This document shows, in pieces, positions 1 to 12,100 of a stretch of 64,000 nucleotides of DNA (positions within the stretch are counted from its first letter, which is position 1; every line of letters begins with the position of its first letter). The notes beneath the pieces were generated by a model, which saw only the letters and a program-made list of their open reading frames with translations, was not told the DNA's origin and did no database searches. Source of the stretch: Mytilus edulis. Lineage: Eukaryota > Mollusca > Bivalvia > Mytilida > Mytilidae. The DNA is taken from contig NC_092348.1 in the NCBI RefSeq assembly GCF_963676685.1, positions 27,751,386 to 27,815,385 on the forward strand, read 5' to 3'. Made by a program: the position numbers and the translations under genes.

Positions 1-299
1 GAGTCAAACTCATAGATAGAAAATAAACTGACAAAGCCATGGCTAAAAATAAAAAGACAAACAGACAAATATTAGTACAGAAGACACAACATAGAAAACT
101 AAAAACTATGCAACTAGAACCCCACTAAATCTTGGGGTGATCTCCGGTGCTTCGTAAGGGTGATTCGTGAAAAGGGAAAGGGTATTGTAGTTACGACATA
201 AGGAACATATCCGATATCATCTGTGAAACGGTTATTCCATAACGGTCAACCAACTCGTGATGGCGTCCGTAAAATTGACGAAGGGATGATTTCAACTTC
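1..299 (-). mobile_element. Penelope-type family B remnant, 3' part, antisense
   Basis: On the minus strand this runs from the end of an RT-like coding region (the complement encodes a GRHHE/LV-like stretch near 260-290) into a 3' UTR holding the landmarks shared by all family B copies here (GGTGATCTC, CCATGGC, GAGTTTGAC). The same order recurs at 24.45, 28.98, 35.82, 44.86 and 55.5 kb. The copy is cut by the window edge. It is degenerate and not a functional gene. Confidence 0.6.
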
Positions 300-790
300 C
301 CATGTCTGTGTAGCAACATCCCAGCGGCATCATCCTATGGAGTATATGTGTCGCAATTGATAAGTTACTCTAGAGCTAGCTCAAATTACGTTGATTTTGT
401 TGAACGAGAAATACTGCTTTCTCAAAAGTTGCTAAGACAGGGCTATGAATCAATCAAATTAAGGTAATCACTCAAGAAATTTTTCGGTCGCCATCATGAG
501 CTGATTTGCCATTATGACAAAAGTGTGTCAGAAATCATACCTGATATTTTCCCTCAGTCATAATAACCTTCCATCATTACCGAACTAAATAAAGAAATAA
601 CACGACGGGTGCCGTATACGGTGCGGGAATTGTTGCCTTTATTTACCATTCCGGAGCACCTGATTTCACTTTCGGTTTTTAGTGGAGTTCGTGTTGTTTC
701 TTATTTATTATTCGTAACTGTTGATGTAAATGTCTTTTGGTTTAATGAGTCTTTGTTAACTCCTTGGTTTTGATTGTTATTGTCTTCCCT
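300..790 (+). mobile_element. Penelope-type family B remnant, RT C-terminus plus 3' UTR
   Basis: Frame 306-563 reads CSNIPAASSYGVYVSQLI, then QKLLRQGYESIKL, a stop at 465-467, SLKKFFGRHHEL, and a final stop at 561-563. The same C-terminal block (PAYGVYISQL..., RKFYGRHHEL) recurs at 28.98 kb and resembles the Penelope-type RT at 9.7-10.5 kb. The 3' UTR follows to about 790. One internal nonsense codon and loss of everything upstream make it a dead fragment. It sits head to head with the antisense copy at 1-299. Confidence 0.65.
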
Positions 791-880
791 AATTGGAACT
801 CTTGGTTTAAAAGCTTCCATGTGAGAAGTAATCCCCTATCAAGGAAATCATGATGGCAGATATATATTGTCTCCTGCATA

Positions 881-1088
881 AATTGTCTCATTGGCAGTCA
901 TACCATATCACCTTATCTTTAAATAGTCCACCACTACCAAGGGCAACACGACAAGAAGAGATGTAATGACCATTGAAATAACATCAAATATAGTAGAATT
1001 ATATTTAATTGAGTATTTCACCGGTATTTTTGTTATTCTGCTTTTTTTTTAACAACTAACGAAATGAAAGTTTATGATGAATAAAACT
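881..1088. repeat. Direct repeat, copy 1
   Basis: About 205 bp, starting AATTGTCTCATTGGCA and ending near TTTATGATGAATAAAAC. It matches 1921-2126 along its length with point differences, at a constant offset of about 1040 bp. Its first 40 bp resemble the 3' end of the Penelope-type element at 8.8-11.3 kb. The two copies bracket the 128-bp tandem repeat. Confidence 0.7.
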
Positions 1089-1463
1089 GCTGTAAAGAAA
1101 AGATAGATGTGACTATTGCCAAAGAGCATCACTATACAAAAGTCTAATTAAATTTGACACAAATTCGTTTAGATAAATAAAATTATAATAGTCTTTAGAT
1201 GAGGAAAATATTAATAATCCTGATTAAAGAACTATTTTTTTTATATATTTTACTTTTGTTCTAGCTGAATGATTCTTGCCACAACGTATGTGATCATCAT
1301 TTGCTTCTTACATACTGGTATAACCTTGACGTCATGTCGATTATAATGTCTCGATAATTAGACATTCAGGCGTTGTTGCCTGTAGTTAATTAGATTTTCT
1401 CCGTTCCGAGTTCATTGACTATTTTGTTTCGATGTAATATTACAAATTTAAAGTACCATTGCG

Positions 1464-1850
1464 TTTTATCTGTTTCGACCTGTTCTAAAGATATTTACAA
1501 ACATCGAAGCATTAAAAGAGAGATAAGTCAGACAGAATAAGATATATAAAAAAACACCTTTATATAATACTCGATTTAAAATATCGATACTCTTATCTGT
1601 CTCGACCTGTATAAGTGATTTTTACAAACAGCACAGACATTAAAAGAGAGATAAGTCAGACAAAATAGGATATATTAAAAAAAAACCGTTTATTTAATGA
1701 TCGATTCAAAATATCGAAACTCCTATATGTCTCGGTCTGTATTAGTGATTATTACAAACATCACAGACAAAAAGAGAGAGATAAGTCGGTCAAATTAGGA
1801 TATATTAGAAAAACGTTTATTTAAAAGCTTGCTTCAAAATTTGATACGGA
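1464..1850. repeat. Three tandem units of about 128-130 bp
   Basis: The anchor AGATAAGT occurs at 1521, 1649 and 1779, giving periods of 128 and 130. Each unit holds TCTGT(T/C)TCG(A/G)(C/T)CTGT, TTACAAACA, the anchor, GGATATAT and TTTATTTAA-like blocks in the same order. Units are diverged by scattered substitutions. No coding potential was seen. Confidence 0.75.
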
Positions 1851-1920
1851 GGTGTCAATAAAAAACCACGCACAGTGACGTATATATTTGCTGACTTTTA
1901 AGTTATTTGACTTTTGAGGA

Positions 1921-2126
1921 AATTGCCTCATTGGCAAATATACCACATCTCCTTGTTTTCCTATACTCCACTACGACCAAAGGTAACACGACAAGAAGAG
2001 ATATAATGAACATTGGAAAAACATGAAATATAGTAGAATTATATTTTTTTGAATATTTCTCCGGTATTTTTTATTCTACTCCTTTTTAAACAACTCACGA
2101 AATAAAAGTTTATGATGAATAAAACA
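1921..2126. repeat. Direct repeat, copy 2
   Basis: Second copy of the repeat at 881-1088, sharing ACACGACAAGAAGAGAT and ATATAGTAGAATTATATTT in the same order. The pair is either two insertions of one repeat or long terminal repeats of a roughly 1.25-kb composite. No coding region lies between them. Confidence 0.7.
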
Positions 2127-2152
2127 AATTTGGTGCTTTTTATTGTTAACTA

Positions 2153-2300
2153 TGAGGTACGGATTTTGCCCATTATTGAAGATAGAACACACGGTGATTG
2201 TCATTTGGTATCGCCAACGGCATTCGGTCTTTGGTTGAGAATCGTCTCATTGAAAATCATACCGCATCTTCTTATTTTGATGTTCAAAGATAATGGTCTG
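2153..2300 (+). mobile_element. Degenerate 3' tail of the Penelope-type element
   Basis: Matches the terminal block seen intact at 11140-11262: a CATTGTTGAAGG-like start, CGGTGAxxxTxGTTxxT in the middle, and GTCTCATTG..AATCATACCxCATCTTCTT at the end. It is substantially diverged and has no ORF. Confidence 0.5.
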
Positions 2301-2594
2301 AGATGGAAAAGAATGGCAAAACAGTGATGATATGATATCAGTATACATGTTTACATTATCTTTTGATATTTGCAGCTGCTGTCATGATCTTGTGTCTTTT
2401 AATCCTGGTATCTTTTGATGAGTTTATTTAAAGTGAAATGGTTTGCAAGATAGAATTACATGCTTTTTAGTTCACTCATCTTTTTTAAGTATGCAAAGAT
2501 ATAGATTAATGAATTTGTTTATTATTTTCGGTGAATTATTCATTTTTTCATTAATGTACATAAGATCAAAAGCATCCGTCAAAGTATTGTGTAA

Positions 2595-2690
2595 AACGTA
2601 AAATAACAAAAATACCGAACTCCAAGGGAAATTCAAATGCCAAATAAAACTCAAATACACCAAACGAATGAAAATCAACTGTCTCGACTA
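2595..2690 (-). mobile_element. Family D repeat 3' tail, antisense
   Basis: The plus strand reads ACAAAAATACCGAACTCCAAGG then AAATTCAAAT, the reverse complement of a tail seen at 54.5 and 61.7 kb (GAATTTTCCTCGGAGT, then GTATTTTTGT). It is a short 5'-truncated copy with no coding content. Confidence 0.5.
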
Positions 2691-5600
2691 AATTTCACAT
2701 TTGTCTTGTCCTTTTTTCCGCCTTAGCCCAAAATAAAGCAATTATAATCAATCAATCCTTTTACATAGAATGTAAGAAGATTGGTGTAAATGTTTCTCTC
2801 CAATTTTACTACGTATACTCTGTGTCAAAAAATAGAACATAAACAAAGTTATATCACAAATTGAAGTACTTGCAACTTCATGCTATAATGCATTACTGGC
2901 ACGATTCAACTGAATTGTTTTTATGCCCTCAAACGTTTAATACCTTTGGAGTCCAAACTTTCATTTCTTGGTCATGCCTGCTTGTAGTTTTCCCGAAACT
3001 AATGGCTTGCACACAGAAAGTTTGTTCTAAAACATCGGGAGGTATCAATGTTAAATGATAAGAAAAATTGTTTTTGTATTTTATTTGTCGTTTAACTGTT
3101 TCTAGTCCAATTTGCGGTGACATCATTTCGGGATTTTCCAATTAACTTATATAACTAAATAAGAAAATATTACAGTTTTAAAAGTCGTGACGATTTGTCT
3201 TCGCTTTTTTTCTAATGACAAAAGTCTGCAGAATAGATTACTCTCTAAACTTATTTGGTTTACAGCATTGAAACCTTAAATCCATCTTTCAATATACTAG
3301 ATACATATTTGACTAATGTAAAGATTAATTCATTGAATATACTTCTAAAATTCCAATACAAAAATTGATAAATTACAATTAATCTCCTGTAGTCAGATAA
3401 AGCCTATAATATTATTATAAAATTTACTTTAATCAGTAGCGGTCTAATATGGAGGCATCATCATAAAACAAATTCACTTAAATCTACTTACTAGCTGTAA
3501 GCTTTGCAATATTAACAGGAATTTGAATTTTCTACAATCTATATAACTAAAGCGCAATATGAAATTGGAACAAAAATACTTTCTTTTAGTGTAATAAGGA
3601 GAACACCTCGCGGAAAGTCCTTCATTTCAACTTCTAGTGTTCTGGAAATGTATTGTCGATAAATTGTACAATAACATGTAGATAGTAAAAAAATGATTCA
3701 TCAATTTAATACATAAGCATGTTTGTTGTCATTGCGCATGAATACAACAGCCGATACATGTAGCTATTTGTAATACAGTTTATATAACAAATAACCAGTA
3801 AAATTTTAAAATGGCAGTATACAATATACTTGTACAAACAAGATAAACAATGCAATTTTCTCTTGAAGATTAATTAGTCTTCATTCGATAATAATTTGAC
3901 GAAAATTATCATACAACTATCAAATCTGGATTTATATATGTCAAGTTAATTGTATATCATGCATGTTGATCAGTATATGCTACACAATTAAAAATATTAT
4001 ATAGTTTGCATACTAGACACAATAGACATATCTTTTAAACGGAAAGTTCATCATCAAATTACAAAATCAAAAGCCAAAACACATAAAATGAATTTGAACA
4101 ATTGTCTTATTTCTGACTTAGTACATGCATTTTCTTTTATAGAAAATGGTAGATTGAACCTGTTTTTGTACAATTGTATGACAGTAGCATGAAATTCTAC
4201 TATGTTAACAACAATATGTTGGCAAAACAAATAGATATAAAAGTAAAAATGTATAACGTTGGGGTACATCAGTCTACATTATGTTATAATCTAAATCATT
4301 ATATAAACAGAGAACTTAATTAACTTGGTTTAAAATAATTTATTTAAACGTCAGTGAGGTAGCAAAGTATTTGATATTTATCCACTCGAGACAGTAAAGT
4401 TTTCAAATTTAAAACGCGATGTTTGCCGTGCGTTTTGAATATTCAAGATTCAACTGTCTACAGTGAATAAATTGTATAGTACCAGATTTAATGTTGAAAT
4501 CTGTGTTTTTTGATGATTTTTAGGTGATAAGTAGAAAACTTCAATTCTTCTTTTCGAACGACCAGCAAACGACATGACGTCATTAGGCATGGTCACCATT
4601 CTCATGAAGTCACATAAGGAATTATAGAAGAAAGCAAGAACATTTGAAGTCATACTTAAATTTTTACTAATAATAAAACTGAGATCAAACGAGCCACACT
4701 TTGAAAAAATAAAATTATCAACAGGTCGGGAAATGAATTTATCAATTAAGAAAGTTATTCATAGCAATCATAGAATACAAATCAATTAAAAGCGTACCGG
4801 AAAAAGTTATTCAATAATTTTTAAAGATATCCTCTTTTCATTTACTGAGGCAGCATTGAGTTGGTTTTTCAACTTCAGCATATCAATTAATATGAACTAC
4901 TCTTACTATACAATCGCAAGTAATTTGAACATATATGTAATGGTTGAATATCAGACCATTCACTGTTGGACATTGAAAAATACATTTAAGTACTGCAACA
5001 GTTGATATGGCCTCAATGTTAAATATAATGATGTCCTAAATTTCTATTCAGTTTGATTTAAACCTTCATTTGCTATAAACAATCATTTTGTATTGACTTT
5101 TCTAAATTATACCCAAACCCCGATCGGAAATAGTAGTGAAAAAAATCACAGTTATCTCTCTTAAAAAATACATTATAACAGATTGTATTTATTTCCTTGT
5201 CTATGTATTGCTTTTACAATTCGGAAGACATACTGCTGTTAACTATTCTTTCTTGGAGAACAATTTGTTCTTCCGTATGTACATCACTGTCGTGTTGACT
5301 CCTTTTATTTTTCTTCCACAACTGACGCCTGCGTTCTTCTTCCTCGTATGTATATTGTCTGCCTGGTATGTGATATGAACGGGGAAAAGGTGGAGTTGAT
5401 AAAATTGTTGATGTCGTGGAAACAGATGTTCGTTTATTACTTAAATAGAAATTTTGAAATTAAGGTATAACATAAAGACAAAGGAAATCATTTCTAGTAT
5501 GCGCATTCTAGTCTGTGGAACTGAAGTAAAGCATATTATTACTGTGGTATAAGATTTCAATTTTAAACGCAAAAATGTCATTTATCAAGTTTATGTGGGT

Positions 5601-6032
5601 TTACAATGCAGGTTAAACAATTTAAAAATGAACATTGAATTGTCACGAGCCAATTATTTGACCAAATTGATTCACATCCTTCAAATGTTAGCCAATAGTC
5701 TATTCTTGAACGGGGACCTGAAGTTTCTGCACGGGCGCCACTTATAGACCCGAGAGGTTTTTATGTATCAATAGAACAGGTGTTTTTGTTGCCACAGTTT
5801 TGTGTTATTAAGACCTTGTTTTTAATGGGTTTGTTTTAAATACTATATTGTTTAATCTATGAAGACATATCCCTCTGAGATAAAGGTAACATAGCAGATT
5901 CAATTGATTTATTTCAAATAAGCCCAGCCCAGTACTATTACGAATTAGCGATCAATACGATATGTCTAGGTCTCAACTACTACGGGACGTTTTCAAGGTT
6001 TTAAATCTTAAGAAAACAGAATAAGTCACTAC
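2691..6032. other. No supported gene
   Basis: Non-coding, AT-rich DNA with no motif or splice-consistent exon I could defend; the short open frames here are chance-length. The part just below 6033 may hold the 3' UTR, or further 3' exons, of the Ig gene. Confidence 0.4.
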
Positions 6033-6117
6033 TTACGTTAAATTCTCATGTTCCATAATTTGGTGTTTTGCAGGTTCTACTATTGTATATTTTGTAATTT
6101 CATAGTCTTTCCGTTCT
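6033..6117 (-). CDS. Ig receptor exon 6: cytoplasmic tail end with ITSM-like motif
   Basis: Follows a TTTATTTCAG acceptor and completes an Arg codon split after two bases in exon 5. It encodes 28 residues, including TKYTIV (complement of 6078-6095) and VEPAKHQIMEHENLT, then TAA. The same bases can be read as a donor (AAC|GTAAGT at 6036/6037), so it may not be the last exon. Confidence 0.6.
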
Positions 6118-9100
6118 CTGAAATAAAATAAATATTGTTAGCAAAAATTGCATTTACGTACATCAGCCGAAAAGATATTCAACAATATTATCTGGATTTG
6201 TACTTACCATAGGTAACATGACGGATGCCATTATTCAAGCAGAATCTACTTGCCTTTCAGGGGAACTTGAGATCAACCGCATTTCAGATCAACCACATTG
6301 TTGATAGGGTATGAATTCGTCAGGTTTTTTATGGTTTTCCATACATGTTATATTTTGTGGTCGTCGTTTTTCGTGTGTTTAAATGTTTTTCTTAGAAATA
6401 TGACTTTTAAATTCGAAGTTTTAATTAATAATTAACACAATTATTATATTTTCATTGAACAATATGATGATGTTTTATTGTATGTTTGACAATAAGTCAA
6501 CTTCAGTTCTATTCAGTTTCGTAATAATTTGGTTTTCCCACTTTTTTGTTTCGGTCATCATTAATGATTTTTGATAAAACTGATGTCTTTGTTAAGTTTT
6601 TGCTTTGGTCATGTGCTTTGATTTGGCAAGTTGTACTAAATAAGACTTTGGAATCGTATAAGAAGAAACACATCCAGTAGACATGACTTTTTCAACATCG
6701 CTTCCAGTTATTTAGATCTTTTTCATGTTTGTTTGATAGTACCAATACCATATAATTGACATGGGCTACTATCCTCGTATGTATCTAATTTGATTTTCCT
6801 ATAAATGTTAGTTATAATTTTTGATTGGTTTATCAATATGCTAATTTCGTTCAGTCATTATCAATTGTTAAAACTCGGATAATTACATGCAATGATAAGT
6901 AGCAAAGAATAGTTCACCTTTCTATAATGGCAATTTGATACATTAGTTTTGCTTTACGTTTTTCTTTATATACTCCAGCACCAGATCCACAACAGCATGC
7001 ACAACAACCTATAACAATGCAAAAATATTTATCAAAAGCTAAACGGAATATAAATATAATGTAGTATAATTATCACTAACAATGAGCTAAACAACAAGTG
7101 TACTATATGTAGTAGGATATGAGTACAAATCCGGATAATCTGAGATCAACCCACTGGTCTGATCAGTGTTTTCTAACTACGACTTAAGGTTTTTGTTCAA
7201 AATAGTGGTATGTAGACTGTCGTTATTTTTTCTTGTCATTGTGAATTTTGACTAACCTCTATTATATTCCTCTCATTTTGTATATTCTAAACCATATCGA
7301 ATTTAGGTTCAAAGAAATTACCATTTTGTTAAGTTATATTAAGCTGAAACTGTATTATCATCGCTAATTTCTAAGTTCGATAAAAACTCTGTATAGATGT
7401 TTTAACTCATCTTTGGAAACAAAACACTTAAAGGACACAGGCTTTTTCGACTAATTTATGATGAAAAATATTAAAGAAATTAGTGGAACTTAGACCTTGA
7501 TCGGAAAAAACCGTTTCATGTAGGATCGTTTTTGTGTTACGTACTTTTAATTGTCATTTTGTCTGAAAAGTCTACGAAGGTCAGTACATATATAAGAAAA
7601 CTTGTGTAAGTGTGTACTAATGACCGTGCTAAACAAAGAATACAGTTTCGAATATGGCTTTTGTCTTTTAGAGGTTTTGCGATGTTAGGATAACATATAA
7701 ATGTCTTCTAAGGTGAAAAGTGTTAAAACAGAGATACAAATAATTGTTTTACCTTGTAATAATCCACAAACTAATAAAAGTAATAAAAAGAAAACTATTC
7801 CGAGAACAATTGAAACAATTTCTCCCCATGTCAGTTCTGGTGAAGATAATGGTATGACTGTTTGCAAAGTGTCTGAAGCTGAAATAAAAAAAATACAATG
7901 TATTTATTGTATTCATTACAAAAATATGAAATCTAACGGATGTTCTGAATAAGTACCAGTTACCGTCGGTAAGGAAGTTAAAGTTGAAAGAAAACATAAA
8001 AAAGAGGCGAAAGATACCAGAAGGTCTATCACTTCTTAAGTCGATATTGATCGTTCCTGATTAATTTAAACACATAACATGATTTTGCTCTCCGAATTTA
8101 TAAACGATGCTATATTTTATTAATTATTCTGTATTCGGGTGAATAGTAAAGTTGAAATTCGCCAAAGATATATACAATATCGACGTAGTACTAATAAAAG
8201 ATAAACATACCATTTACAGCTATCGTTAGACCGACTGTTTGTGGTGTCGTCAAAGTCTGGTGTCTTACTTCGCATAATATCGTCTGCCCATCATTGGCAG
8301 TAGTAGGAGCCCAATTTATGGAACCAGTCACTATATATGCTTTTGATGAAGTGTCATATTTTGAAACCACAGTTATATCGTCAAAATGTTTGCCATCTAT
8401 TTCCATTGAAATACTCGGTGCATGGTACCCATTTATAGATGTACAAATCCAGGTACCAGATTGTCCTGATATCAGGAATGATGGTCCATTTATTACAGGA
8501 GGATCCGGCGGAACTGTAAAACAGACAATTGATTAACACACAGGAATTTAAAAGTCAATATCCTAGGCAAAACATATATATTATATAGTACTACAGATTT
8601 GTTTAAAACGTTAAAATGATCTGGTTTTCGTTCATATTTTGGAAACGAGTAAGAAATAAGCTTTCAGGAGGAACATAACGATAGGCTATAATATGATAGA
8701 TGCAAGTTGTATAAACATTATAAGTATGGTAGTTTATGGACCTTTATCAACATATATTTTCCCTACCTACAATTAAAAAGAGATTATACAGAGAACAAGA
8801 TATAAGAACAGGTATCGTCCACATCTAAAATAGATTGGAAAGAGTGTCGTCAAGTCACCAAAGATGCTCTTTCCTCATTTTGTAAAAAATGGTGTAAACG
8901 GGAAAAATCTGATAAAAAATCTCTTGATTCTGTATGACTGTGGTAGATAAGAGAATATCACATTTTGAAAATAATTTAGAAGTAAATAATAGAGTACATA
9001 ATACACCTATTTCCAGAATAAGAAATAAACTTCAAATACTTTTAAAGCGGTTTGTGTTTGTACCGGTCGACAAAGCAGCCAACAATGTGGTGGTGGTATG

Positions 9101-12100
9101 CCGTAAGTACTACACGGACGTTCTTAAGAATGAAATTTTAAATTCATCTACATTCAAGTCCATCCGCTCCACAGAGAGTCAAATAGTTAACAAGCATATC
9201 ACAACCACATCAAAGCTTAAGGCTTCTTCTGAACATTTGAAGGTCCCTACTATGTATTGGCTACCTAAACTACACAAAAAAACATTTAAATATCGTTTCA
9301 TCTCGGCCTCTAGTAAGTGTTCTACAACTAATCTTTCAGTGCTCTTAACTAGTTCATTAACTACTATTAAAGAGCTTATCATAAACTGTTGTAATAAAAT
9401 ATATGAACATAGTGGTATAAACCATTTTTGGAGTGTACAAAATTCTTTGGATGTTTTAGATAAATTACGTGCTTTTGATGGTCCTTTTGATTCTGTTAAT
9501 AGTTTTGATTTTTCTACTCTTTACACTACACTTCCACACTATCTTATTAAACAAAAGTTTTCCTATTTAATTAAATGGTCGTTTGGTTAAGCTGAATGTA
9601 GATATATTTGCTGCAACTCATTTAAAGCCTTCTTCTCAAATGAGAAAGGTAAATATGCTAGATATACTTACTGGAGGTGTGATGAGATGATTGAAGCTGT
9701 TAATTTTCTCCTTGATAATATTTATGTACGTTTCGGCGACAAAGGTTATCGACAGGTTGTAGGTATCCCCATGGGAACTAACTGTGCCCCTTTAATAGCA
9801 GACTTGTTTTTGTACTGTTTCGAATCACAGTTTATGACTAAACTCAGTAAAGACCCGTCGAAATTGCATTTAATTGATAAATTCAACAACTCTTACCGTT
9901 ATCTTGATGATATTTTTTCGTTAAATAATCAAGAATGTTCTCAATATACTGCTGAAATTTACCCCAAGGAACTTACTTTAAATAAATCAAATTTGTTCGG
10001 TAATAACTGCCCTTTCCTGGATTTAGATATTTCGGTTTTAAACGGGAAACTCCACACTAAAATTCACGACAAAAGAGACGATTTTTCGTTCCCTATTGTT
10101 AATTTTCCATTTTTAGATGATGATGTTCCTTTGGCACCATCTTACGGTGTTTATATTTCACAACTTGTTCGCTATGCCCGTGTCTGTTGTGACGTTTTTG
10201 ATTTTAACGAACGCAACCTATATATTACTGGTAAATTATTAAACCAGGGATATCGTTACCATAAATTACTTAAAACCTTTACTAAATTTTTCCATAGATA
10301 TAAATATTTGGTTTTGAAGTTTAGTTGTACCTGTAGAAAACTTATTTCAAACGGGATAGCACATCCTCATTTTTACGGAAATGTTGTTAACCGTGCCCGG
10401 AAAATTAGAAATGATCCATGTAAACTTGTCGCTCCTTTAAATAAACTTATTCTAAAAGGTTACCTATTCAACACTGTAATAAGATCATTGAATATTGTTT
10501 TTATTGGTAGAAATATTGATTTTGTTATCAGTAAATTAAAAGCTAACTAAATATTACTAGCATGTTATATACATATACATATTTATGGATCTGCAATCTG
10601 TCGATACCTGTAACTTGGCATTGCACAAGGTCATGTTTTTCTCTGGCTGTTTATGACGTCTTTACACTAAATCCATTGGATGTTGGATGTGTACGGATTG
10701 ATTGTTTAGTCTTAGATGCATGATTTTTTTATTAGTTGTCAGTGGCTTTGAACTAGCTGTCAGATAACTGCGAGTACTCTCAGATCTGTTCATTACGTCT
10801 TTTTGTGTCGGGATGTATAAGTACCCGGCCACGTCTACTTGTATTTTTGTCCATCTGATGAGTTAAGCCTTTTTCAACTGATTTTTATAGTTCGTTCTTA
10901 TGTTGTACTGTTATACCACTGTCCCGGGTTAGGGGAGAGTTGGGATCCCGCTAACATGTTTAACCCCGCCACATTAATTATGTATGTGCCTGTCCCAAGT
11001 CAGGAGCCTTTTATTCAGTGGTTGTCGTTTGTTTATGTGTTACATATTTGTTTTTCGTTCATTTTTTAAGGCCGTTAGTTATCTCGTTTGAATTGTTTTA
11101 CATTGTCTTATCGGGGCCTATTATAGCTGACTATGCGGTATGGGCTTTGCTCATTGTTGAAGGCCGTACGGTGACCTGTAGTTGTTAATGTCTGTGTCAT
11201 TTTGGTCTTTTGTGGATAGTTGTCTCATTGGCAATCATACCACATCTTCTTTTTTATAGGTAAATAAATGTCCAACTCATTTAAAATCAAAGTACCCCTG
11301 TCTTTTGTTATATATGAGTCTTTGATGTGTATGTTGTGTGTTCAACTTGTCATGTTCGATTGCTATATATAGATACATATTTATTTTTTCTTGTTATTCT
11401 GTCACTTTTGAAAAAAGTATATCGTTATACTTACTTAGAAGTTCCACATAAAATGTTCTAACGAGAGCATTTTGAAGAACTTTATTATCCACCTGGCATT
11501 CGAAAACTTTCAGATGATTATCTCTTGAAGCAATAAAATCTATCGTTGATGTAGTAAACCCATTTACTGTCGTTTGGGTTGTATTTAATTTAACATCACC
11601 TCTCAGCCAGGTCAATGTCGGAAATGGGTCACCGCCAGCTGAGGAACATGTTAGTGTAACATTATCATTTAGCAAAATTTCAGATGGTCCAGTTATGGCA
11701 GGATTTCCTGGAGGAACTAAAATTGATAACAACGTACATTTAGTTCTTTCTGCATAGTATATGGTAAGCCGTTTGGGTAACATAAACACAATGTAATTTG
11801 ACATATTAAAGGTATAAAATGGAGATGAAATTCACGAAATGTTGACCTTAAATGCGGAGTTATTAACAAAACATGCTAAAATGGCTACAGAGTTTCCATG
11901 TAAATTAAGAACTTTTTAGATTCCAGGAAACATCACCTTCAGTGGTATTTCACAAATAAATCTTGTAGAAGAATGCTTATTGAGACAACGTACTTAGATC
12001 ATTCACTGCTTTATAGAAAAATGTAATAATTTTGACAAAACTTTTTAAATCTTTTTCCACAGCGCAATTATTTTGAAGATTACTTCTTACATAAAATACG

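Noticed and set aside
8294..8536. Plus-strand 80-aa frame over the Ig 2 exon
   Set aside because: A shadow of the minus-strand Ig exon, which has splice sites, phase and domain pattern.
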